64,000 bases of DNA from Pseudohongiella sp. (lineage in GTDB: Bacteria; Pseudomonadota; Gammaproteobacteria; Pseudomonadales; Pseudohongiellaceae), in contig JAUYSM010000078.1 in the NCBI GenBank assembly GCA_030696315.1, forward strand, positions 18,764 through 82,763. Direction: 5' to 3'. The position numbers were made by a program, and so were the translations under genes. Below are positions 26,113 to 32,878 of the stretch, one piece after another. The notes under the pieces are model-generated. The model was given only the letters and a program-made list of their open reading frames with translations, made no database searches and was not told the origin of the DNA. Positions within the stretch are counted from its first letter, which is position 1; the number at the start of each line of letters is the position of its first letter.

Positions 26113-27443
26113 TGCACCGCTCCTGTGCTTGAAATGCTTCTTTGCTCGCGCTCTGCTTGTTCCTGAACCAACTTCTCGTAGCCCTCATCGTCCAGATGCG
26201 TGACGGCAATCCAGGCATGAGACATTTCATCAGTTGTGCGCTGACCCGCGCCCACCCACTGATCCGGATCTGGATTGAGGGGATTGGCCGCAGAGTTGTC
26301 AAACCAGGCATTCAGAATGATGGTTGCGCCTGCGGGAATCAGCGGCTGGAAACCATCTTCATAGGTATGGCTGTGGTTCCAGCCAGCACTCCAGTTTGAC
26401 ACCTGACTGATCGTTTCACGACGTCCGGTGGCGGGATCAAAAACCTCCATGGACATCGCCACGCCGCGCAAGTGCAGGTGCGGCTGCCAACTGTCGATAC
26501 GAACCGGGTGGTCAAAAGAGTGCATCCCCTGGGTAATCAGTTTCCCGTGTGGCGGGATCAGGTAATCACCACCGCCGTCCAGGGCGTATAGACGCAGATC
26601 CTGTGGGTAGGCAGTTGCTTCATCGAAGTCGTCAGTTTCATCGTAGTACCAGATAGCGACCGACACCTGGTCGTCCTCCACTGCCTTGCCATCGGGATAA
26701 TAGTGAATACTCCACTTAACCTTGGAATCCACAGGCACTTTTCTGCACGCACCCGCGGGGACTTTTTCGCCGAGTTTGCCAAATGCAAACTCTGACAGGC
26801 GGCTGCCAGCAACCCACTCGCCCTGTTCGTTTTTGACCAGGAAATGCGAGTTGGCATGGTGTGTTGAACCGTGTGCGGAGGCCGAAGGCAGCGTCTCTAC
26901 CGCCTTGATACAACGGGACTCGGTGATGCCAGAATCCACCTCAGGTTCCCACCACAAATCCTGACCAGTGGCCGGAACATCCCATTCTGCAGACTTGATG
27001 ACGTGATCAGGCTGGCCCAATTCGGCTGCCAATCGCCACTCACCAATGGGCGGATACTGTTTGGGTTCCGGCATGTCTGCCGGATCTCCCAATGGAGAGC
27101 CCGCATTGACCCAGGCAACAACAGTGTTGATGTCGTCGTCAGACATCCGCCAGTCGTCTTTCAAATGCTGCACACCCACATCCATATCGTATTGGTAAGG
27201 AGGCATGGAGCGATCCTGCACCTTCATGGCGATCAGCGGCGCCCATGGGCGGACTTCCTCGTAGCTGGTAAAAGACATCGGCCCGATTTGTCCTGGCTGG
27301 TGACAAATCTGGCAATTGTCCTGAATGATTCTTGAGACGTCACGTGCATAGGTAATGTCATGGCCAACGGGTTCAGCGGCACTGGCCATTGCCGACGTCA
27401 GGCTTGTTAATGCAAACAGTCCAACTGCTTTTATTCTTTTCAT
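26109..27443 (-). CDS. Secreted mono-heme c / PHM-like copper monooxygenase-like protein (copy C)
   Basis: A shorter family member (444 residues) without the redoxin domain. The signal peptide ends near residue 22 (SAMASAA). Heme motif CQICH is at 44-48, followed by MPP at 80-82. The PHM-like region has H195-H196 and H247 (first copper), H322-x-H324 (second copper, PHLHLRG) and M407 in TTDEM, the same DEM context as PHM and DBH. All six candidate copper ligands are present. It should be periplasmic, passing electrons from an internal heme to copper and O2. First gene of the four-gene operon; AGGAG is 9 nt before the ATG, and an FNR/Anr-like box sits 88 nt upstream. The C-terminus ends in a charged helix. 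Substrate unknown. Confidence 0.82.
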   Translation of the reverse strand: MKRIKAVGLFALTSLTSAMASAAEPVGHDITYARDVSRIIQDNCQICHQPGQIGPMSFTSYEEVRPWAPLIAMKVQDRSMPPYQYDMDVGVQHLKDDWRMSDDDINTVVAWVNAGSPLGDPADMPEPKQYPPIGEWRLAAELGQPDHVIKSAEWDVPATGQDLWWEPEVDSGITESRCIKAVETLPSASAHGSTHHANSHFLVKNEQGEWVAGSRLSEFAFGKLGEKVPAGACRKVPVDSKVKWSIHYYPDGKAVEDDQVSVAIWYYDETDDFDEATAYPQDLRLYALDGGGDYLIPPHGKLITQGMHSFDHPVRIDSWQPHLHLRGVAMSMEVFDPATGRRETISQVSNWSAGWNHSHTYEDGFQPLIPAGATIILNAWFDNSAANPLNPDPDQWVGAGQRTTDEMSHAWIAVTHLDDEGYEKLVQEQAEREQRSISSTGAVQ

Positions 27444-27530
27444 CGTTGCCCACTCCTGGATTAAACAATTGACACAGCACTTGCGCCACTGTCACAGGGG
27501 ACCAATTTAAAATAATCGGAACAAAATTCA

Positions 27531-27544
27531 CTGATATAAATCAA
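27531..27544 (-). promoter_or_regulatory. FNR/Anr-like box upstream of the heme/copper operon
   Basis: Minus-strand reading TTGATTTATATCAG matches the FNR/Anr consensus TTGATnnnnATCAA at 9 of 10 specified positions. Its centre is about 94 nt before the copy C start codon. A TTAAAT -10-like element at 27505-27510 would place transcription start near 27498 and the box near -40, the usual activating position. Flanking GGAACA/TGTTCC arms (27519-27524 and 27545-27550) enclose it. This suggests oxygen-responsive control of the operon. Confidence 0.5.
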
Positions 27545-27668
27545 TGTTCCATAACAAATATGGCGAGGTAGGGCGGGGTTATAAAGACCTGATGCGTATT
27601 CTTGCGCCTTAGCTCCAAACGCGTTTTTACGTTACAGACCCGGCGGTTTCGACTCGACTCAGTTGATG

Positions 27669-27944
27669 CTATCGATCTTCACGTGTGTGCCAAAGGCGCA
27701 AGACATAGATGGTGGAGTTTACGATTTCATAGCGTAATTCATAATGCCCAACCAGAATCCGTCGCACATCTCGAGAGTCAAATTCTTCCAATCTTTCACC
27801 TATTCGAGGGTTGGCCAGCAGCATCGTCGGTGCCGCCGAGAGCTGCTGTACCGTACGTGCGGCAAAAGACTGGTTGGTTACCGCCAAAAACTCATAGAGC
27901 CTGACCAAGTCGGAAAGACCTTTGTTCGTCCACTTTAACTCCAT
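27669..27944 (-). CDS. ParE/RelE-type toxin
   Basis: A 91-residue basic protein of the ParE/RelE superfamily. It shows the pattern WTNKGLSDLVRLYEFLA at the N-terminus, then RIGERLEEFDSRDVRRILVGHYELRYEI and YVLRLWHTREDR, where R/H residues are typical of the family. RelE members cut mRNA in the ribosome and ParE members poison gyrase; the sequence is closer in style to ParE. Its ATG overlaps the stop of the upstream antitoxin gene by one base (TGATG), the standard order antitoxin-toxin. Confidence 0.9.
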   Translation of the reverse strand: MELKWTNKGLSDLVRLYEFLAVTNQSFAARTVQQLSAAPTMLLANPRIGERLEEFDSRDVRRILVGHYELRYEIVNSTIYVLRLWHTREDR

Positions 27945-28216
27945 CAGAGCGGAACCGGCAGAGGCTTATCTGTACTTAGACTGGCTGCCCAGGCCTGAAC
28001 TGTCTGGTGATCGATCACCTTGCCATGGTCTACATCAGCCAAAGCTTCGCGAGTCAGACGACTCCTCTCTTCTTCCTGATCGATCCAGGCGGTAAGCGCC
28101 TGCTTTACAATCCAGTTTTTAGACCGTTCCAGACGCTCTGCCATCAGGTCAACCTTCTCGGCCAATTGCACGGGAACATGCGCCGTCACAGAACGGGTTT
28201 TTGCTGCAGTTGTCAT
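27944..28216 (-). CDS. Ribbon-helix-helix (CopG/ParD-like) antitoxin
   Basis: A small protein (90 residues) whose N-terminal SVTAHVPVQLAEKVDLMAER forms the ribbon-helix-helix DNA-binding domain (beta strand, then helices through about residue 50). The C-terminal half, rich in acidic and polar residues, would wrap the toxin. The ATG at 28216 is used because AAAGGAG sits about 10 nt upstream; the TTG three codons earlier is too close to it. A 14-bp palindrome just upstream of the ribosome site is a likely operator. Confidence 0.88.
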   Translation of the reverse strand: MTTAAKTRSVTAHVPVQLAEKVDLMAERLERSKNWIVKQALTAWIDQEEERSRLTREALADVDHGKVIDHQTVQAWAASLSTDKPLPVPL

Positions 28217-28234
28217 GATGGACAAACTCCTTTA

Positions 28235-28248
28235 TGCATTGATATGCA
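28235..28248. promoter_or_regulatory. Palindromic operator candidate of the RHH antitoxin
   Basis: TGCAT-TGAT-ATGCA (28235-28248) lies about 20 nt upstream of the antitoxin start codon and just before its Shine-Dalgarno sequence. Ribbon-helix-helix antitoxins repress their own operon through such short palindromes. Based on the repeat alone. Confidence 0.45.
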
Positions 28249-28418
28249 CCGTAAGTAATAAAATTTAATCATAATCGGTAATTTTTCATCGTCAAGCCCG
28301 TCTTTTAAGCTGCCGTCACCAGATAGACCTTCCTAAAAAAATGATTACACCTGACTTTAAAGATTGATCCCGGCGCAAACGCATGTAAACTCTAAAAAAA
28401 CAAATCAGGAGAGCAACC

Positions 28419-29438
28419 TTGAAGCCATGGCATACAGCGCGTCGTTTCAGTTTTCCAGCACTAGTCGCCATGACAATTGTGCTGCTCGCCGACTCTAGAC
28501 TCGCCGCCCAGAACCCACTTTCAACTGCCCGCAATGAATTCGGTCAGCCTGACATGCAAGGTTATTGGAGCTTCGCAGCCCTCACGCCCTTGCAGCGCCC
28601 GGAGAATCTTGGCGACAAAGCACTCATGACACAAGAAGAGGCTACGGCATTTGAGCAAAGCGTATTAAGTAATCGTGCCGCCAGCTTCGAACGTGAACCG
28701 AATGGCCTGGATATTGGTTACAACGACTTCTGGGACGAGTGGGGAGATGGCGTTGGCGACAACCTGCGTACGTCCATTATTGTCAGCCCTGCCAATGGTC
28801 GTATTCCCGCGTTGAGCGAAGGTGCCATCCTGCAACGCAGTTCGGCCAGCGGCGACGTGCTCAGCGAGCGGCCGGCGCGCTTCTTACTGGGTGGCATCAG
28901 CAAGGACAACCCGGAAGATCGTGGGCTGTCCGAGCGCTGTCTGGTGGGTTTTAACACCGGGCCGCCCATGCTGCCGAGCAAGTACAACAATAATATGCAG
29001 TTACTGCAATTCAGCGATCACGTGGTGGTGGTGACTGAAATGATCCACGACGCGCGCATCATTCCATTGGACGGTCGGCCACATCTGAACCCGGCCATCA
29101 CGCAATGGGCCGGCAATTCCCGCGGACATTGGGAAGGCGATACGCTGGTGGTGCACACCCGCCACTTCACCGACAAAATTGCGAGTCTGTCGCAACCTTA
29201 TGCGGCCTGGGGTTCTGCAAAAAACATGCAGCTGGAAGAGCGTTTCAGCCTGAACGAAAACGGATCGTTGGTGTATGAATTTACCATCAACGACCCGGCA
29301 ACGTTTGTGGAGCCGATAAAGGGCATTATGCACATGCGCCGCTCACCGGACCGCGTGTACGAATACGCCTGCCATGAGGGCAACTATGCCATGCCGGGCA
29401 TTCTGGCCGGGGCACGGCGGGATGAGTCTGGTCTGTAG
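28419..29438 (+). CDS. Secreted protein of unknown function, QPDMQGYW family
   Basis: A 339-residue exported protein; the signal peptide ends LAAQ near residue 30. The mature part begins QPDMQGYWSFAALTPLQRP, a pattern I recognise from many uncharacterised proteins of acidobacteria and aquatic proteobacteria. It continues with YNDFWDEWG, RTSIIVSPANGRIPAL, RCLVGFNTGPPMLPSKYNN, and a lipocalin-like C-terminal part (WEGDTLVVHTRHFTDK). The role is not known. The start is a TTG; AGGAG lies 7 nt upstream and the next in-frame ATG is too close to the signal peptide end. It is convergent with the PhyH dioxygenase (24 nt apart). Confidence 0.8.
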   Translation: MKPWHTARRFSFPALVAMTIVLLADSRLAAQNPLSTARNEFGQPDMQGYWSFAALTPLQRPENLGDKALMTQEEATAFEQSVLSNRAASFEREPNGLDIGYNDFWDEWGDGVGDNLRTSIIVSPANGRIPALSEGAILQRSSASGDVLSERPARFLLGGISKDNPEDRGLSERCLVGFNTGPPMLPSKYNNNMQLLQFSDHVVVVTEMIHDARIIPLDGRPHLNPAITQWAGNSRGHWEGDTLVVHTRHFTDKIASLSQPYAAWGSAKNMQLEERFSLNENGSLVYEFTINDPATFVEPIKGIMHMRRSPDRVYEYACHEGNYAMPGILAGARRDESGL

Positions 29439-29462
29439 TCGTTCCGGTGCTCTGGCAACTCG

Positions 29463-30422
29463 CTATTTGAGTTTTCTGCCAAGCCAGTTTTTCAGCCGCG
29501 CTACTTTTGTCAACAAATCAGTTTCTGCGGTACTCGCCTCGGCCACTGGCACAGGTACTGGTGCAGGCTCTGGCACTGGGTCCATTACTGGCTCAGGTAC
29601 TGGCTCCATTACTGGCTCAGCTACTGGCTCCGGTACTGGCACTGGCGGACGCATAACCCAGTTGTCTGGATCAATCCACTCCGGGTGTCTGAAAGCAATG
29701 TGCCCGTCCGTGCTGTGCATAGGCGTGTAGTACTGGCAACCCTCGAAAAAGTAATGGGTAACCTGCGAATGCCTGGTGCGCTTGTGATCATTTTGCCGGG
29801 ATCCACCATGCAAGAGATTGGCATGCCAGATCAGTGCATGACCTTTGGGCATCAGACCATAAGATGCCGGTATACCTAGCTTGGCAACATAGTCAGCAAT
29901 ATAGCGCTCATAGTCCGGGTAGTTTTGATACCCGGGCTCCAGCCTGGCGTCTTTCATGGTGACTTCTGACAGCAAATGCGTACCTGGAAAATACTCAAGG
30001 GGACCGTTGTTCTCATCAACGTCTTCAAGCGCAACCCAGACCCCCGCCATAAAGCCTGATGGCATACTGTTAAAATGTATGGTGTCAGAGTGAGTCAACT
30101 GCTGGGTGCCAACCGGAAAATTTAATGTCTGAAAGGGCAGCGCCTGACGCCCAAAAAGTTGTTGCAGTGAGATCAATACATTTTTGTGGGTCGCCAGAGT
30201 GTGTGACTGTTTTACAAACTTCCAGGCGTCCTGAATGCGCGCACCAAATGCCGGGGCACTCAGATGCTCCGGGTTGTAGTACGGATGCAAGGTGCTGACA
30301 AGCTCATCCAGGGTTTCTTCAGGAAAACCAAAATCGACTATGACGTAGCCAAATTGATTAAAAAAGTCTATCTGCTCGTCGGTCAGAAATGTTTCTTGGT
30401 CCGCTTTTGCGAGTTCTGTCAT
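29463..30422 (-). CDS. Phytanoyl-CoA dioxygenase family Fe(II)/2-oxoglutarate oxygenase with Pro/Glu-rich tail
   Basis: A PhyH-type oxygenase that would hydroxylate a small organic substrate using 2-oxoglutarate and O2. FNQFGYVIVDFGFP opens the fold. THSDTIHFN supplies the first His and Asp of the iron triad, and HANLLHGGSRQN the distal His with a nearby Arg for 2-oxoglutarate. The catalytic domain ends around residue 265. A tail of about 35 residues follows, with repeated PVPEPV/PVMEPV units, ending in the basic helix VARLKNWLGRKLK. The ATG at 30422 is used because AGGGAG lies upstream; a longer GTG-initiated form would add 27 residues. The tail is unusual for the family. Confidence 0.88.
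   Translation of the reverse strand: MTELAKADQETFLTDEQIDFFNQFGYVIVDFGFPEETLDELVSTLHPYYNPEHLSAPAFGARIQDAWKFVKQSHTLATHKNVLISLQQLFGRQALPFQTLNFPVGTQQLTHSDTIHFNSMPSGFMAGVWVALEDVDENNGPLEYFPGTHLLSEVTMKDARLEPGYQNYPDYERYIADYVAKLGIPASYGLMPKGHALIWHANLLHGGSRQNDHKRTRHSQVTHYFFEGCQYYTPMHSTDGHIAFRHPEWIDPDNWVMRPPVPVPEPVAEPVMEPVPEPVMDPVPEPAPVPVPVAEASTAETDLLTKVARLKNWLGRKLK
29544..29646. repeat. In-frame 12-nt tandem repeat coding a Pro/Glu tail
   Basis: About 100 nt consist of degenerate units based on ACTGGCTCC(A/G)(T/G)T and ACTGGCTCAGGT. On the minus strand they encode repeated Glu-Pro-Val-(Pro/Met/Ala) units in the PhyH dioxygenase. The period keeps the frame, so unit number could vary between strains by slippage. 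Confidence 0.8.
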
Positions 30423-30617
30423 AACTAGGCTCCCTGTTGTTTTCGATTTTCCGGCCGCAGCATGCTGCTTAAGGCTCAGGTTATCATTGTCATCACCAAA
30501 CACAACCGCAATTTTCCTCAGAACGCGTCCGTCAGTGCCTCACAAGCTGTTATCGCCGGCCAATCTGCTGGTTTGGCATTCAGACACGTAGATGCCAATT
30601 TCTAATGTGCCCGATAG

Positions 30618-32618
30618 TCATAAACCGGTATCCATGTCCCAGACTTCAATCCTGTGCAGCGGATCCGGGCGTTCATCGCGGACCTCAAAAATCACCCGAT
30701 CAGTGTAACTGCGGCCATGTCTGTCGGTACTGGTGACTTCGATGACGTGTACGCCGTTTGGCAGATCGACGGGCAACTGCGCTTTCCACAAATGCAAGTT
30801 GCGGTCGGCTACGGCGGTTTGTGGTTGGGGCACACCTTCAAAGCGTGAACCGCGATAGGCTTCGTAACCACGATTACGATCACGGCCCATGGTGCTCTCA
30901 ATCGCATACCGGCCAACGGTGGCCTGGCGCTTGGCGGCGAACGGATCTGCGTAATCAGCACCGATATACGCAGCCTCACCACGACCTTCCTGCGTGCGTG
31001 CTAGCGTGATTGGATTGGCGCCGTTGATGCTTGCACTGACTTGGGTCTCCGCGCTGCCATTCCAGACATTCGCGGTGACATACACACCTGCCCGCAAATC
31101 CTCGGGAGTATGAATGCGTGTATCCGCCAGATCATTAATGGATACCGGCGGGACAGGATTACGTTCTCTGGGAGGCAATTCGCGCCACGCCTGCAAATGC
31201 TCAAACCATGTGCGGAACGCTGGTGTATTAAAATCCACCCACTGCCCACGGCGAGGATCAATACGCGAACCCACATAACGCTCTTCGTACTCAGCACCTT
31301 CAAAATCCAACATCAGCAAACCCTTGGGAGATCCCATGCGCTGCAACGCCATTGAGTCACCATCAAGCGCGAGGTCTCCTTGCCACCAGTGCCCGGACGC
31401 GGCGCCAGCCACAATGTGACGGAACGGCGCCTCGCTGACACCCAGTGCATCCTGCCAGCCGGCAAATGCTTCGCCGGGCGCTATATTTTCCAATGTGTGC
31501 AGATGCCCTGACAATGACAGTGCTTCGCGTCCATCAAGCAGGGCATGAATCTGAGCTGTAGCGTCATCCTGATGCTGACGTGACCCGGCACTGTAGAACG
31601 ACAATAATGGACCGTGGTGAGCCATTACCACCAATCGGTCTTCTGGCGTTTGCTCCAGCAGGTTTTCAAACCATTGCAATTGAGTATCATGTACCCGCAC
31701 GTTGTAAACCGGGCGATCAGAATCCACGCAGAACTCGCGTCCTGGCATGCGCATGTCTTCTTCACCACAGGGATAAACAATATTGTCCAGCACTACAAAC
31801 ATCACCTGACCAATTTCGTAAGCGAAATAGGTAGGCCCATAGATACGGCGCCAGGAGTCAGAGGAGTCGGCATCACTGGTATCATCAAAGTCAAGATCAT
31901 GATTGCCCAGTGCCATCCATTGCGGCACACCTACTGTGGAGCCGACTTCCAGCAGGCGCTCCAACAAACTCAGGTCATCGCCAACAACATCACCCAGATA
32001 AAGCATGCAGTCATTGCCACCCAGATCCATCTGCACCAGATCAGCAATGGCACTGTCGCGGAACTGGCTAAGTTCACCATTTGAATACGTCTGGCTGTCG
32101 CCGACAGCGGCACAGCTAAAACTGTTGCTGTTGTCGGGACTGCGCCGCAAAGGGAAGTTGACCTCTGCGGGTGCCGGTCCGGTGTCGGGCAGGCCACCAA
32201 AGCGCAATGGCGCAGGTGAACCCCCGGGTTTATGGATATAACCAAACTGCGGAACCATGCGGTGATCGACTGGCACCTGCCATCCCGAAGGCTGCACCAC
32301 GGTCAAGTCCATATCGGGACGCACGGCTATCTGGTAGCGGCCGTTATTGTCGGTGCGCACAATATCGAGGCCGTTGCTGACCAACACACCCGCGATACCT
32401 GACTCACTATTCTGGCGCCGGCTATCGGCATTGACGTCCTCAAACACAATACCGCTGATAGTCCCGCCGGCAGTGTTACCCCGAATGACTTCAATAGTGC
32501 CCGGCCAGTGTTGCGCCAGAGCCTGGGCGCCTGAGACTGCAAAGCCGATTGCGCAGGCGAGCATAGACAAGTGTTTAATCGAACGGCGGTCACTCTGTGA
32601 AGTAGACAGAAAAGGCAT
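30618..32618 (-). CDS. Secreted calcineurin-like metallophosphoesterase with N- and C-terminal accessory domains
   Basis: A 666-residue exported enzyme with a signal peptide (LACAIGFAVSGAQALAQ). An N-terminal carboxypeptidase-regulatory-like beta domain follows (ISGIVFEDVNADSRRQNSES...GVLVSNG; about 50-130). The metallophosphoesterase core has AVGDSQTY (GDxQ in place of GDxH), YLGDVVGDD, LGNHD, VMAHHGP and SGHLH, the dinuclear metal ligands. The C-terminal part (RIHTPEDLRAGVYVTANVWNG onward) is the MetallophosC-type beta domain. The start at 32618 is chosen for AGAGGACC about 6 nt upstream. The substrate is likely an extracellular phosphodi- or monoester. It is divergent from the S9 peptidase. 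Confidence 0.88.
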   Translation of the reverse strand: MPFLSTSQSDRRSIKHLSMLACAIGFAVSGAQALAQHWPGTIEVIRGNTAGGTISGIVFEDVNADSRRQNSESGIAGVLVSNGLDIVRTDNNGRYQIAVRPDMDLTVVQPSGWQVPVDHRMVPQFGYIHKPGGSPAPLRFGGLPDTGPAPAEVNFPLRRSPDNSNSFSCAAVGDSQTYSNGELSQFRDSAIADLVQMDLGGNDCMLYLGDVVGDDLSLLERLLEVGSTVGVPQWMALGNHDLDFDDTSDADSSDSWRRIYGPTYFAYEIGQVMFVVLDNIVYPCGEEDMRMPGREFCVDSDRPVYNVRVHDTQLQWFENLLEQTPEDRLVVMAHHGPLLSFYSAGSRQHQDDATAQIHALLDGREALSLSGHLHTLENIAPGEAFAGWQDALGVSEAPFRHIVAGAASGHWWQGDLALDGDSMALQRMGSPKGLLMLDFEGAEYEERYVGSRIDPRRGQWVDFNTPAFRTWFEHLQAWRELPPRERNPVPPVSINDLADTRIHTPEDLRAGVYVTANVWNGSAETQVSASINGANPITLARTQEGRGEAAYIGADYADPFAAKRQATVGRYAIESTMGRDRNRGYEAYRGSRFEGVPQPQTAVADRNLHLWKAQLPVDLPNGVHVIEVTSTDRHGRSYTDRVIFEVRDERPDPLHRIEVWDMDTGL

Positions 32619-32786
32619 GTCAGGTCCTCTGGCAATGGTCGTGGACATAGTTTGGTTAGCAAGACGTTCGATTGTTACCAAAGTTTTATGTCAGAGGATT
32701 AACAATTGGCAAAACTGATTAGACCGGCCTCAACAAATGTGAGTAAACAATTCTTGAATACAAAGAAATAAGTTAACTCTGCTGCA

Positions 32787-32802
32787 TGTCATTGCAATGA
32801 CA
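32787..32802. promoter_or_regulatory. 16-bp perfect palindrome between the phosphoesterase and S9 peptidase
   Basis: TGTCATTGCAATGACA is a perfect 16-bp palindrome at 32787-32802, 77 nt upstream of the peptidase ATG and 169 nt upstream of the divergent phosphoesterase start. It has the form of a dimeric regulator site. No regulator gene is adjacent. Confidence 0.45.
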
Positions 32803-32878
32803 GCACCATGAATTCAGTTTGGTCGGCATACACGCTTATGTTAGTGTCGTTGACAACGCTTTCGGGAGACCTGCCTGC

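Noticed and set aside
29544..29646. Short tandem units resembling a CRISPR or non-coding satellite
   Set aside because: Units are 12 nt, unspaced and in frame with the PhyH dioxygenase, encoding its Pro/Glu tail.
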